NCBI RefSeq assembly: GCF_017603825.1
Contig: NZ_CP072014.1
Span: 310,001 to 374,000, forward strand
Origin: Arthrobacter crystallopoietes
GTDB lineage: Bacteria; Actinomycetota; Actinomycetes; Actinomycetales; Micrococcaceae
DNA: 64,000 nt
Direction: 5' to 3'
Shown: piece by piece, positions 36,288 through 45,242 of the stretch
How positions within the stretch are numbered: position 1 is the stretch's first letter
Layout of the letters: every line of letters starts with the position of its first letter
Position numbers and translations under genes: made by a program
Notes under the pieces: generated by a model
Told to the model about the DNA's origin: nothing
The model's input: only the letters and a program-made list of their open reading frames with translations
Database searches by the model: none

Positions 36288-37294
36288 TAGCTGCGCGCCG
36301 CCTCGATGGCGTCGTAAACCGTCTGTGCGACCTCGGATGTGACGAGCTCCTCATGCAGCGGGCGCGTCGCCTCACGGAATACCTCGGTGTCGACCTCGCT
36401 GAACTTCGCACCGGCTTCCTCGGCTGCGGCGGTTGCCTCCTCGACGGCGGCACCGAACAGCTCGAGTTCGGTGTCGACCGACGCCGTCAACAGCTCATCG
36501 AAGATCGCACGGTCCTCCTCGGAGATGCCATCCCATACGGTCGGGCTCGTGACCAGGTAGTCGGGCATCATCAGATGCTCAGTGCGCGAGTAGTAGGGCG
36601 CAATCTCGTCATGCGAAAGCGTCGAGTAGATAAGCTCGTTGTTCTCTGCGCCGTCAAGCACGCCTGACTGTATTGCAGTGTAGACCTCGCCCTGTGCCAT
36701 TGGGGAACCGACGCCACCCATAAGTTCCATCATGCGTACGTTCGTATCCGAACCGATAACGCGGATCTTCTGGCCCGAGAGGTCGGCAGGCGTCTCAACC
36801 GGGCCATCGCTTGAGTACACGTTGCGGACACCACCGTGATACGCGGAAAGCACCTGGATGTTGTCGTCCTGCAGGGTGTCATACAGCCCGCCCGCAACCT
36901 CAGGGTGGTTGAGCACGCTCATCTGGTGCTCGGGCGACTCGTATAGGTAGGGCAGGTTCACGACCGAGAAGTCCGGCTCGAAGTTCTCGAGCAAACTGCC
37001 GGCGACGACGGCCAAGTCGATGGTGCCGGACTGTACCTGTTCTATGGTGGCCGCTTGGTCGCCGAGCGTCTCATCGGTGTAAAGCTCGAGCGCATACCGG
37101 CCGTCGGTTTGAGTCTTGAGCTCTTCCGAGAGCTGCAACAGCGCCTGAGCCTGCGGGTGGTTGATGTCCTGGTTGAAGGCAACGCGGAGGACGGTCTCAC
37201 CGCCGCCGTCTTCCGCGGAGGCGGAGCACGAGGCAAGTGCCATTGTGGTGATTGCGGCGGCGCTCAGTACGCCCAGAATCCTTTTTCCCTGCAT
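36287..37294 (-). CDS. TRAP transporter substrate-binding lipoprotein (DctP type)
   Basis: A 335-residue extracytoplasmic solute receptor. The signal peptide ends in the lipobox MALASC. DctP features: LRVAFNQDINHPQAQALLQLSEE, GDQAATIEQVQSGTIDLAVV, the ligand-arginine region LSGQKIRVIGSD and GEVYTAIQSGVLDGAENNE. The last block normally contains the carboxylate-handling and specificity residues. It is the first gene of the minus-strand KDG operon. Confidence 0.92.
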   Translation of the reverse strand: MQGKRILGVLSAAAITTMALASCSASAEDGGGETVLRVAFNQDINHPQAQALLQLSEELKTQTDGRYALELYTDETLGDQAATIEQVQSGTIDLAVVAGSLLENFEPDFSVVNLPYLYESPEHQMSVLNHPEVAGGLYDTLQDDNIQVLSAYHGGVRNVYSSDGPVETPADLSGQKIRVIGSDTNVRMMELMGGVGSPMAQGEVYTAIQSGVLDGAENNELIYSTLSHDEIAPYYSRTEHLMMPDYLVTSPTVWDGISEEDRAIFDELLTASVDTELELFGAAVEEATAAAEEAGAKFSEVDTEVFREATRPLHEELVTSEVAQTVYDAIEAARS

Positions 37295-37364
37295 GAAATT
37301 CTCCTCGTCGAGTCATTTTGATCGATGTGATTTGCACCACCGGCGCGATGGAAGACTACTATAA

Positions 37365-37415
37365 CCAGATAGAACTTAGTTGCGCCAGATGGAACTTATG
37401 ACGGAACATGGTTCC
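37365..37415. promoter_or_regulatory. Repeat-rich divergent promoter region, probable IclR operator
   Basis: Between the divergent dctP and dehydrogenase genes lie a 14-base direct repeat, CCAGATAGAACTTA (37365-37378) and CCAGATGGAACTTA (37385-37398), 20 bases apart, and a palindrome GGAAC-ATG-GTTCC (37403-37415). ATGGAAC at 37389-37395 also pairs with GTTCCAT at 37411-37417. A TATAAC hexamer at 37360-37365 could be a plus-strand -10. IclR proteins bind such GGAAC/GTTCC palindromes. Confidence 0.55.
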
Positions 37416-37445
37416 ATCAGGCCTACACGGACCGAAGAAGGAGAG

Positions 37446-38474
37446 ATGACATTGCGAGCAGCTAGATACATCGGCGATCAGCGGATCGAGGTGGGCAACG
37501 TTGAAGCCAGCCCGCCTGCAGCCGGGGAGGTCACCATCCGCGTGGCATACAACGGAATCTGCGGCACCGACCTGCACATCGTGCAGGGCCACATGGATAC
37601 ACGCGTGGCCCTGCCGGCAGTGATCGGCCACGAGATGAGCGGCATCATCAGCGCAATCGGCCCGGAGGTGGAATCGCTGACACCGGGGCAGCCTGTCACT
37701 GTGATGCCACTGCGTTGGTGCGGGGAATGCGCCTCCTGCCGCGCCGGCCACCAGCACATCTGCCAGCACCTTGACTTCGTAGGTATCGACTCGCCCGGCG
37801 CACTGCAGGAGCAGTGGACGGTGCCAGCCTCCCTCGTGGTTCCACTTCCCGAAGGCGTCTCCCTTGAGCACGCCGCGCTCGTCGAGCCGCTCGCAGTTGC
37901 TGTGCACGACGTGCGGCGCTCGCGGCTCGCGGCGGGCGAGACCGTCGTCGTAATCGGTGGCGGACCCATCGGCCAGCTCATCGCCATCGTGGCCCGCGCA
38001 GCAGGCGCAGAGGTAATCCTGGCTGAGCCGGACGCCGACCGCCGCGCGTTCGCCGAACAGCGCGCAATCGTCGTCGATCCCATCGAAGGCGACCTCGCCG
38101 CGGTCGTCGAGGAACACACCGGCGGCGCCGGGGCCGATGTCGTGTTCGAGGTCGCGGGGACCCGCGGCACCGCGCTTGATGCCACCCGGCACGCTCGCAC
38201 TCGTGGGCGCGTGGTATTCGTCGCCATTCATCCGGAGCCGGTGCCCGTGGATCTCCACCGCATCTTCTGGCGCGAACTCGAGGTGCTTGGCGCTCGTGTC
38301 TACGAGCGCGAGGATTTCGAGCGCGCTATCGAACTGCTCGCCTCCGGCGTGGTACCGGCAGATGCGCTCATTACGCGCGTCGTGGCACTTGACGACACCT
38401 CGGAAGCGTTCGACGCGTTGCTCGCGGCATCCGCAATGAAGATTCTTGTCGACGTGCAGGGGGTGCGCGCGTGA
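37446..38474 (+). CDS. Zinc-dependent alcohol/polyol dehydrogenase (MDR)
   Basis: A 342-residue medium-chain dehydrogenase. Catalytic zinc ligands are in NGICGTDLH and IGHEMSG, structural zinc cysteines in WCGECASCRAGHQHIC, and the NAD loop is VIGGGPIGQL. It resembles sorbitol, threonine and L-idonate/galactonate-type dehydrogenases. It leads the plus-strand KDG operon and its stop overlaps kduD (GTGA). It may oxidise an aldonate or reduce a keto-uronate feeding the pathway, but the reaction is not determined. ATG 37446 has AAGGAG only 2 bases away; a TTG at 37452 has better spacing and is possible. Confidence 0.85.
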   Translation: MTLRAARYIGDQRIEVGNVEASPPAAGEVTIRVAYNGICGTDLHIVQGHMDTRVALPAVIGHEMSGIISAIGPEVESLTPGQPVTVMPLRWCGECASCRAGHQHICQHLDFVGIDSPGALQEQWTVPASLVVPLPEGVSLEHAALVEPLAVAVHDVRRSRLAAGETVVVIGGGPIGQLIAIVARAAGAEVILAEPDADRRAFAEQRAIVVDPIEGDLAAVVEEHTGGAGADVVFEVAGTRGTALDATRHARTRGRVVFVAIHPEPVPVDLHRIFWRELEVLGARVYEREDFERAIELLASGVVPADALITRVVALDDTSEAFDALLAASAMKILVDVQGVRA

Positions 38475-39226
38475 GTATCTCATTTGACCTGACCGGTACG
38501 ACGGCCGTTGTCACCGGCGCCCGCCGAGGCATCGGCTTCGCAATGGCTGAGGGGCTCGCAATGGCCGGCGCCGACATCATCGCGGCATCCGCGAGCCAGG
38601 AGGCCGACGGCGGTGCAATCGGTGCGCGAGTGCGCGAACTAGGACGCACTTTTGAGGGATACACCGTCGACTTCCGTGACCGCGATGCCGTCGCCGCCTT
38701 CGGGTCGGCTGTGCAGGATCGCGCTGACATCCTGGTGAACAATGCCGGTACCATCCGCCGATCGCCCGCGGCCGAGCATCCGCTCGAATGGTGGGACGAG
38801 GTGCTCGACGTGAACCTGCGCAACCAATTCGTCCTCACACAGGCAGTTGCGGCCGGGATGCTTGAGCGCGGCTACGGTCGTATTGTCTTCACTGCGAGCC
38901 TGTTGAGCTTCCAAGGCGGCATCACCGTGCCGGGGTACACCGCGGCGAAGTCGGGCGTTGCAGGTCTTGTGAAGGCGCTCAGCAATGAATGGTCCGCGCG
39001 GGGCGTCACGGTGAATGCGATCGCACCGGGCTACATCGCCACCGACAACACCGCTGCACTCCGCGCCGATGAGGACCGTTCGCAAGCTATCCTCGATCGC
39101 ATCCCCGCCGGACGCTGGGGCAGTGCCGAGGATCTGCAGGGCGCGACGGTCTTCCTCGCCAGCCCGTCGGCCGCCTACGTCACCGGCGTCACGCTGCCGG
39201 TCGACGGCGGATGGATGGCACGATGA
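38471..39226 (+). CDS. kduD: 2-dehydro-3-deoxy-D-gluconate 5-dehydrogenase (KduD-type SDR)
   Basis: A 251-residue short-chain dehydrogenase. TGARRGIGFAMAEGLA is the NAD loop, ILVNNAGTIRRSPAAEH the NNAG motif with the KduD-like TIRR, and YTAAKSGVAGLVKAL the Tyr-x3-Lys catalytic pair. The IRR-PAAEHP wording is characteristic of KduD, which reduces the KduI product to KDG. GTG start overlapping the upstream stop; its own stop overlaps the aldolase start (ATGA). Confidence 0.88.
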   Translation: MSISFDLTGTTAVVTGARRGIGFAMAEGLAMAGADIIAASASQEADGGAIGARVRELGRTFEGYTVDFRDRDAVAAFGSAVQDRADILVNNAGTIRRSPAAEHPLEWWDEVLDVNLRNQFVLTQAVAAGMLERGYGRIVFTASLLSFQGGITVPGYTAAKSGVAGLVKALSNEWSARGVTVNAIAPGYIATDNTAALRADEDRSQAILDRIPAGRWGSAEDLQGATVFLASPSAAYVTGVTLPVDGGWMAR

Positions 39227-39852
39227 TGCTCGAGCTAAGCGGCGTTGTCCCGCTCGCAACCGTCGACGACGACGCGGCCGCCGATGTGATCGCCGACGGC
39301 CTCGTCGCCGGCGGCCTGCCGGTGCTCGAGGTCGCGCTGCGCAACCCTCACGGGATGGCAGCGATTGAGCGCATTGCCGCGCGGGGTGACGTGCTTGTCG
39401 GCGCCGGTACCGTCCTCGATCGTGAGCAATTGCGCCAGGCACTCGACGTCGGCGCAGCATTTGTCGTCGCGCCGGGTCTTGACGAGGAAATCGTCGAAGC
39501 CGCGCTCACCGCAGGTGTGCCGGTGCTGCCGGGGGTGATAACGCCAAGCGACATCCAACGCGGCATCCGCCTCGGACTTGAACGGCTCAAGCTCTTCCCC
39601 GCCGGCGCCGCGGGCGGGCTCGCCCTCGTCAACGCGCTGGCCCCGGTCTTTCCAGGAGTCCGCTTCATGCCCAGCGGAGGAGTGAGCACCGCGAATCTGG
39701 GCGAGTACCTGGCGCATCCGGCCGTCTTCGCGGCAAGTGGCTCGTGGATCGCGGCGCCCGCGCGTATCGCGGCAGGCGCCGAAGCAGTCGCCGAGGCAGC
39801 GCGGGAGGCGGTCGCGGTTCGAGCCGAGGCAGGCCTGAGGGCCGGGCGATGA
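39223..39852 (+). CDS. kdgA: 2-keto-3-deoxy-6-phosphogluconate aldolase
   Basis: A 209-residue class I aldolase splitting KDPG into pyruvate and glyceraldehyde-3-phosphate. The catalytic Glu and Arg are in LEVALRNP, the Schiff-base Lys in ERLKLFPAG, and GAGTVLDREQ and FMPSGGVS are family blocks. Start at 39223 in an ATGA overlap with kduD; a second ATG one codon later is equally possible. Coupled to the KDG kinase by another ATGA. Confidence 0.93.
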   Translation: MMLELSGVVPLATVDDDAAADVIADGLVAGGLPVLEVALRNPHGMAAIERIAARGDVLVGAGTVLDREQLRQALDVGAAFVVAPGLDEEIVEAALTAGVPVLPGVITPSDIQRGIRLGLERLKLFPAGAAGGLALVNALAPVFPGVRFMPSGGVSTANLGEYLAHPAVFAASGSWIAAPARIAAGAEAVAEAAREAVAVRAEAGLRAGR

Positions 39853-40790
39853 GCGTCGTCACGCTCGGTGAGTCGCTGGGGCTGCTTGTCGCCTCCCGCA
39901 TCGGCAGGCTTGAGCTCGTGCCTGCGATGGACCTGGGCTTCGGCGGTGCCGAGAGCAACGTCGCGATTGGTCTGGCGCGCCTGGGCGTGCCCGTGACTTG
40001 GATGAGTCGCCTCGGTGACGACGCGCTCGGCCGCCTCATCGAGCGACAGCTTCGGGCCGAGGGCGTCAGCGCCGCGACAACCCTCGATCCGACGGCACCC
40101 ACCGCCCTCATGCTGAAGGAACGTCCGGCGGCCGGCTCCAGCGCCGTCTCGTACTACCGTGCAGGCAGTGCAGGCTCCCGGCTCACGCCGGAGCACCTCG
40201 ACATCGCCCGCATCCGGGAGGCTCGTATCCTGCACATCACCGGCATCACGGCCGCGCTTGGTGCCGGTCCGCGCGCTGCGTTGGACGCCGCGGTCGACGC
40301 CGCGAACGATAGCGGCACTATCGTCTCGTTCGACGTAAATCACCGCACGCGGCTGTGGAGCCACGCAACGGCAGCCTTCGCGTACCGCGAGATCGCGGCC
40401 CGTGCCGATGTCGTCTTCGCTGGCGATGATGAGGCGGAACTACTCACCGGCGAGCGCGACCCGGCCGCGCAGGCCGCGGCGATTATCGAACTGGGCCCAA
40501 CGCACGCGATCGTGAAGCGCGGAGCTGAAGGCGCGTACGCGCTTGCCGATGGCCAGGCCGTGGAACAGTCAGCCTTCCCCGTGCAAGCTGTCGACACAGT
40601 CGGCGCCGGGGACGCGTTCGTCGCTGGCTACCTGGCCGAGCTCCTCGCCGGCGCCTCGCTAACCGAGCGTCTGCGCACGGCCGCTGCCTGCGGCGCGATC
40701 GCCTGCACGGCGCCTGGCGACTGGGAAGCGGCCGCCGACCGTGCCGCGATCGCGCGGCTACTGGGAGCTGGAGACCCCGTGCAACGCTGA
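39849..40790 (+). CDS. kdgK: 2-keto-3-deoxygluconate kinase (PfkB family)
   Basis: A 313-residue sugar kinase that phosphorylates KDG. MDLGFGGAESNVAIGLARLG is the substrate-side block, FDVNHRTRLW matches KdgK-type kinases, and DTVGAGDAFVAGYLAEL is the PfkB signature with the catalytic Asp. The ATG at 39849 overlaps the aldolase stop; the longer frame upstream is out of character. It completes KduI-KduD-KdgK-KdgA. A hairpin 138 bases downstream ends the operon. Confidence 0.92.
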   Translation: MSVVTLGESLGLLVASRIGRLELVPAMDLGFGGAESNVAIGLARLGVPVTWMSRLGDDALGRLIERQLRAEGVSAATTLDPTAPTALMLKERPAAGSSAVSYYRAGSAGSRLTPEHLDIARIREARILHITGITAALGAGPRAALDAAVDAANDSGTIVSFDVNHRTRLWSHATAAFAYREIAARADVVFAGDDEAELLTGERDPAAQAAAIIELGPTHAIVKRGAEGAYALADGQAVEQSAFPVQAVDTVGAGDAFVAGYLAELLAGASLTERLRTAAACGAIACTAPGDWEAAADRAAIARLLGAGDPVQR

Positions 40791-40928
40791 CGCCCGGATG
40801 CCCCGGGCAGAGCTACGGCCCGCCAGACCGAAGGTGACGCAGTAATCCGGATGAACCGCCGCGCCACCGCCACGCGGGAAGTCTCGGCCGGATGGATAAC
40901 TGAAGGAGCCCTTCGGGCCTAAGCACTG

Positions 40929-40959
40929 AGGGGCAGAGCGCACTGCGCTCGGCCCCTCT
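40929..40959. terminator. Bidirectional hairpin terminator
   Basis: GAGGGGC (40929-40935) pairs with GCCCCTC (40953-40959), and inside it GAGCGC (40937-40942) pairs with GCGCTC (40946-40951), with one A/G mismatch between the two stems and a 3-base loop. It lies between kdgK and the convergent small gene, 10 bases from the latter's stop. Confidence 0.65.
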
Positions 40960-40969
40960 GTGGTCTGGA

Positions 40970-41356
40970 CTAGAGCGCTTCCTCCACTGGGACATTGGCC
41001 TGATATTCTCGTCCCTCGGCCTCACTAAACGCCGTCATTAGGTGCCCTTTTTCCAGTCCCAGTACCGTGCTTAAGGGGAAGTGGCCGGTAATAGTATTCC
41101 CTGAATGCTCCACGCCGCTGAGGTCGAAGTTCTCCTCGGTGCCGTCATGACTGAAGCAGTAGAACGAGACAGCTTCGCCATTAATAAACTCGATTCCCAT
41201 TCTGCGCTGGTGGGAATGATCCGGGGTGGCAGCCACGAGACCGACCACGTAGGGCCCCGAGCCGGGAATGTTGCCGTCTATATCGAATTTCGCTACCAAC
41301 GTGGATTCCTTGGCTGCGATGGATACGTGCTTAAGAAGTGCGTTGTGGGAGCTCAT
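40970..41356 (-). CDS. Hypothetical protein of unknown family
   Basis: A 128-residue soluble protein I do not recognise. It lacks a signal peptide and membrane segment and is rich in beta-prone stretches (TLVAKFDIDGNIPGSGPYVV, RMGIEFINGEAVSFYCFS, SGNTITGHFPLSTVL), suggesting a small beta-sandwich or lipocalin-like fold. The C-terminus FSEAEGREYQANVPVEEA is acidic. Its GC content is visibly lower than surrounding genes, with AT-rich codons such as AAT and TTT, so it was probably acquired horizontally. ATG at 41356. Confidence 0.5.
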   Translation of the reverse strand: MSSHNALLKHVSIAAKESTLVAKFDIDGNIPGSGPYVVGLVAATPDHSHQRRMGIEFINGEAVSFYCFSHDGTEENFDLSGVEHSGNTITGHFPLSTVLGLEKGHLMTAFSEAEGREYQANVPVEEAL

Positions 41357-41490
41357 GGCTCCATCCTGCTTTCTGCGCTCTTATTCGTCCACCCTTAAAA
41401 GAAGACAAGCGTCCCCCAGCAGCGCAACATCAGCTTTGGAGGGAAATCGATCTCGTAGGAACTACCGGTGGCACGCCCTTCTTTGGTGCG

Positions 41491-42996
41491 CTATTCCGAG
41501 GTAGACCCACCGAACCAGGTGCTGAGTGCGTCGGGGAGCCCTGAGTCAGTCGGCTCTCCCACCCAGGCCACGTATCCATCAGGCCGAATCAACACCGCGG
41601 TGGGTGCAGTGACCGCCCCGATTGCGGGAAGCTCCCACGCACCGACATATTCCGCGTCGACCAGCCGGACCCGATCTGCCCATGACGTGATGTCGAAGCG
41701 CCCGGGCTCGCCGAGGTTGAGGAGCACGGGCTTGGCCCGGTGCAGCAGGGTGCACACGCGGAGCGGACCGTCGGCGGTCGCCAGGTCATGATCCGGCATC
41801 CGCCGTCCGAGCAGGGGGTGCCCCTCGCCGAGGTCATAGTGGACGTCCAGGCCCGACATCATGGCTCCAAATCGCTTCCGCGGTTCGTCCATACTCAGGA
41901 GCTCGGAGACGGTGTCGCGCAGGGCCGCAGTGCGCTCGTCGGCGCGGCGGAGCGCGACTTGCGCCATCGAGTTGCGCAGCACACGAGCAGCAACCGGATG
42001 CCGTTCGGCGTGATAGGTGTCCAGGAGGCTCACCGGTGATGTTCCCTTGACGACCTGGGCCAACTTCCATCCCAGATTCACCGCATCCTGTATGCCCGTG
42101 TTGAGACCTTGTCCGCCGTCCGGGGAGTGCACGTGCGCGGCGTCGCCAGCCAACAGGACGCGCCTGTCCCGGTAGGTTGCGGCCTGCCGGGCCATGTCGG
42201 TGAATCTGGAAATCCACGTTGGATTGTGGGCCCCGTAGTCCGTACCGTAAACAGCGATGAGGGCCTCGCTGAGATCACTCAATGTGGGTTCTGTCGTGTT
42301 TCCGAGATGTGCTTCAGTCACCATGACCTGCACGGGCCCGCCGTCCAGGAAGACCACCTCGCCGTCGTGAATTTCGTACTTTAACTTCCCTAAGGCGTGG
42401 AGGCCGAAAGCGTCGCGGCGAATGCCAAGCTCCGGCTCCTCGGCCATCTCGACTTCGGCGATCAGGTTGCTGACGGTCGGATCACTTCCGGGGAACTCGA
42501 TGCCGGCCGCCTTACGAACCAGACTGCGCCCGCCATCGCAGCCAACGAGGTACTCCGCCCGCAGCTGCCCGCCGTCGGCCAACTTGATGTCGACGCCGGT
42601 GCCGCCCTGAGCGAAACCGGTCACCTCGCGTCCTCGGTAGGTCGTCACCTCCAGCTCGTTGACCCAGCCAGCCAGGATCCGCTCAATATGGATCTGCCAC
42701 AGCCCGAGCCCGTAGTTGTGCCGGGTGGGGAAGTCGCTGATGTCCAGATGGGTGCCGCCAAACCCGGCGACCTGCGCCACCTGCCCCTCCGACAGGAACC
42801 GATCGGCTATCCCCCGCTGGTCCAGGACCTCAATGGTGCGCGAGTGCAAGCCACCAGCACGAGCGCCGGCAAGCTCTTGGCGGGGACGCCGCTCGACGAT
42901 GGCCACATCAACCCCCGCCAACGCTAACTCACCCGCCAGCATCAGCCCTGTCGGGCCGCCTCCGGCGATCACCACCGCATGCTCGGTCATCGACAT
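41491..42996 (-). CDS. Class A FAD-dependent aromatic monooxygenase (Rox/PgaE-like)
   Basis: A 501-residue flavoprotein hydroxylase. FAD loop VVIAGGGPTGLMLAGELALAG, the DG motif LVGCDGGRSLVRKAAGIEFP, and LLAGDAAHVHSPDGGQGLNTG. The C-terminal thioredoxin-like part ends in LIRPDGYVAWVGE, as in rifampicin monooxygenases and polyketide hydroxylases. It would hydroxylate an aromatic compound with NAD(P)H and oxygen. Several starts are possible (43008, 42996, 42990); 42996 has GGGGA upstream at good spacing. Isolated gene, so the substrate, xenobiotic or antibiotic, is open. Confidence 0.85.
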   Translation of the reverse strand: MSMTEHAVVIAGGGPTGLMLAGELALAGVDVAIVERRPRQELAGARAGGLHSRTIEVLDQRGIADRFLSEGQVAQVAGFGGTHLDISDFPTRHNYGLGLWQIHIERILAGWVNELEVTTYRGREVTGFAQGGTGVDIKLADGGQLRAEYLVGCDGGRSLVRKAAGIEFPGSDPTVSNLIAEVEMAEEPELGIRRDAFGLHALGKLKYEIHDGEVVFLDGGPVQVMVTEAHLGNTTEPTLSDLSEALIAVYGTDYGAHNPTWISRFTDMARQAATYRDRRVLLAGDAAHVHSPDGGQGLNTGIQDAVNLGWKLAQVVKGTSPVSLLDTYHAERHPVAARVLRNSMAQVALRRADERTAALRDTVSELLSMDEPRKRFGAMMSGLDVHYDLGEGHPLLGRRMPDHDLATADGPLRVCTLLHRAKPVLLNLGEPGRFDITSWADRVRLVDAEYVGAWELPAIGAVTAPTAVLIRPDGYVAWVGEPTDSGLPDALSTWFGGSTSE

Positions 42997-43175
42997 TTGC
43001 GTCCCCATTCCCTCAGTTCCCGCGTCTGCCGATTATGCGGCCGGGCCGGGGGCTTGCCGCAAGCCCCCGACCGCGTTGTAGATTGGAAATAGGAACGGGA
43101 CACCCTGTTTGAACCGTCCGCGAAGGTCGGATGGCCTTCTGCCCGAAGCCGACGAGCGGCGTAAGCTGTACCCGG

Positions 43176-45242
43176 TCAGGGCGCGTCGGGTAGCCGGACT
43201 TTCTTCTCGCCCTTGAGTGCGCCCTCCATGGTGTCTTGCCAGACCGGGCCAGCCACTTCCGAACCGGTCAGGTCCCGATAGGTGTTGCCGTAGGCCTCCA
43301 GCCGGGTCAGCGGATACTGTGCCCCACCCCTCGGGTCGCCCAGCCATACTGCTGCCACGAGTTGAGGCGTGCCGCCCACAATCCAGTTGGCGGCGAAATC
43401 GTTGGTGGTGCCCGTCTTGGCTCCCGCTTCTCGGCCCTCGGGGCGGAGCCGCGGGCCAAGGGTACCGGTTCGTTTGAACGGTTCCTTGAGCACATCGGCC
43501 ACGGTGTTGGCTACGTCCTCATCGATCGCCTGGTGGCAGTCAGGGTCCGGGACCGGCAGTTCTTCCTTGGTGCCGGTGCGCACCGCCTTGATGACCGTCA
43601 CCGGTTGGCAAAGCACTCCCCCGCCCATGAAGGCGGAGTAGGCGTTGGCCATCTCCAGCGGGGAGACCTCATAGGCGCCCAGGGCAAGCGAGGCTTCCCG
43701 CCCTACCAGCTGATCGACGGGGATGGACGTGATTCCCAGCCTTTCGGCCATCTTTGCCGCGTTGATGACCCCGACGCGTTCAATGAGACGGACGAAGTAC
43801 ACATTCACCGAACTGCGGATCGCCTGGTAGGCGTTGATGACTCCGTAGTCGCGGTTGCCGTAGTTGACATAGCCGCCACGCGGGTTATCGAGCTTCGCCG
43901 ATCGGTAGGGTCCGTCAGCGCGTAGCCGGGTGGAGGTCGGAATACCTTGGGCCAGCGCCTCGGCCAGGATAATGGGTTTCATGGCAGACCCGACCTGAAA
44001 GGCGTTTCTGGCGTAGATTACTTCCGTCTTGCCCTTGCCCTCGCCCCAGTCCCGGTTCTGCGCGATGGTCGCGATATGGCCCTTGCCCGGAACGATGATC
44101 GCGGTACCGAGGGCCGCTCGATTGGTATTGCCCAGGGCTTTCTCAACCGCAGCCTGCGCAGCGTCTGCCGCTTTCCGGTCCAACGTCGTCGTTAGCGTTA
44201 AACCGCCTAGGTGGAAGCGTTCCTGACGGACCTCGGGTGTCTTCCCGAACGCCTTGTTCGTCAGGACTTCCTCGCGGACAACCTCGCAGTAGAAGGGGTA
44301 CTTGGATTCGCCGCAGCTGGACGGGGCCGCGCCGCGCTTCACGGCCAGCTCCGAGTCCTTGGCCGCCTGCGCCTCTTCGGCAGTCAGGACACCTCGTTGC
44401 TCGAGCACCGTCAACACGGTGTTGCGCCGTTCTATGGCACCTTCGGGGTTGGTAAAGGGGTCTAGATCAACGGGTGCCTTGAGCATGCCGACCAGCACGG
44501 CCGACTGGACATGGTTCAGCTTCGCCGCCGTCGTGCTGAAGTAGATACGGGCGGCTGCCTCCACCCCGTAAGCGCCGTTGCCGAAGTAGACAGCGTTCAT
44601 GTACTGGGTGAGGATCTCGTCCTTGGTCAGCTGCTTCTCCAGCGCAAGCGCGTATTTGGCCTCGCGGATCTTGGCGTTGTAGGTGACGCCGACTGCCACC
44701 TGCTCCTCGACTTCGTCGCGTGCATGGTTGACCAGCATGTTCTGGACCAACTGCTGCGTGATCGTGGATGCGCCTTGGACGTTCTCGCTGGTCACATTGT
44801 TGATCAGCGCGCGGGTGACGCCGAGGGGGTCCACGCCCCGATGCTCGTAGAACCGCGCGTCCTCGGTTGCAATCAGTGTTTCCTTGAACGCCTCGGACAC
44901 CTGGTCCAGCTTCACATCTGTCCGGTTTTCGCTGTAGATGCGGGCAAATTCCTTGCCGTCCTTGTCCAGCAGCACCGTATGCTGCGGCAGCGGGCGGTCC
45001 ACCGGCAGATCAGTCGGCAGCTCCTCCCACATGTCCAGCACGGTGTTGCCGGCGACAGACAAGCCCACCGCAGCGGGTGCCACGATCAGGCCGACGCCCA
45101 AGGCTGCGACAGCCACGCTTGCCAGCCACAGGTCGATGCGCCGCTGTCCGGCGCGTCTCTTCGGGGTTCGGCCGGGGTTCGCCTCAGCCAACAGCTCATC
45201 GAGATTAACAGGTTCCGGTTTGTTGCGTCCCCATAGCCGCAT
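43176..45242 (-). CDS. Bifunctional class A penicillin-binding protein
   Basis: A 688-residue peptidoglycan synthase anchored by one N-terminal helix (about residues 40-65). The GT51 transglycosylase domain has IATEDARFYEHRGVDPLGVTR with the catalytic Glu and QGASTITQQLVQNM. The transpeptidase domain has SAMK (SxxK, in QVGSAMKPI), SVN (SxN) and KTGTTNDFAANW. The GSAMKP wording replaces the usual GSTFKP. It polymerises and crosslinks the cell wall. A monocistronic gene with a TTG-free ATG start and no antibiotic-resistance insert visible. Confidence 0.93.
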   Translation of the reverse strand: MRLWGRNKPEPVNLDELLAEANPGRTPKRRAGQRRIDLWLASVAVAALGVGLIVAPAAVGLSVAGNTVLDMWEELPTDLPVDRPLPQHTVLLDKDGKEFARIYSENRTDVKLDQVSEAFKETLIATEDARFYEHRGVDPLGVTRALINNVTSENVQGASTITQQLVQNMLVNHARDEVEEQVAVGVTYNAKIREAKYALALEKQLTKDEILTQYMNAVYFGNGAYGVEAAARIYFSTTAAKLNHVQSAVLVGMLKAPVDLDPFTNPEGAIERRNTVLTVLEQRGVLTAEEAQAAKDSELAVKRGAAPSSCGESKYPFYCEVVREEVLTNKAFGKTPEVRQERFHLGGLTLTTTLDRKAADAAQAAVEKALGNTNRAALGTAIIVPGKGHIATIAQNRDWGEGKGKTEVIYARNAFQVGSAMKPIILAEALAQGIPTSTRLRADGPYRSAKLDNPRGGYVNYGNRDYGVINAYQAIRSSVNVYFVRLIERVGVINAAKMAERLGITSIPVDQLVGREASLALGAYEVSPLEMANAYSAFMGGGVLCQPVTVIKAVRTGTKEELPVPDPDCHQAIDEDVANTVADVLKEPFKRTGTLGPRLRPEGREAGAKTGTTNDFAANWIVGGTPQLVAAVWLGDPRGGAQYPLTRLEAYGNTYRDLTGSEVAGPVWQDTMEGALKGEKKVRLPDAP

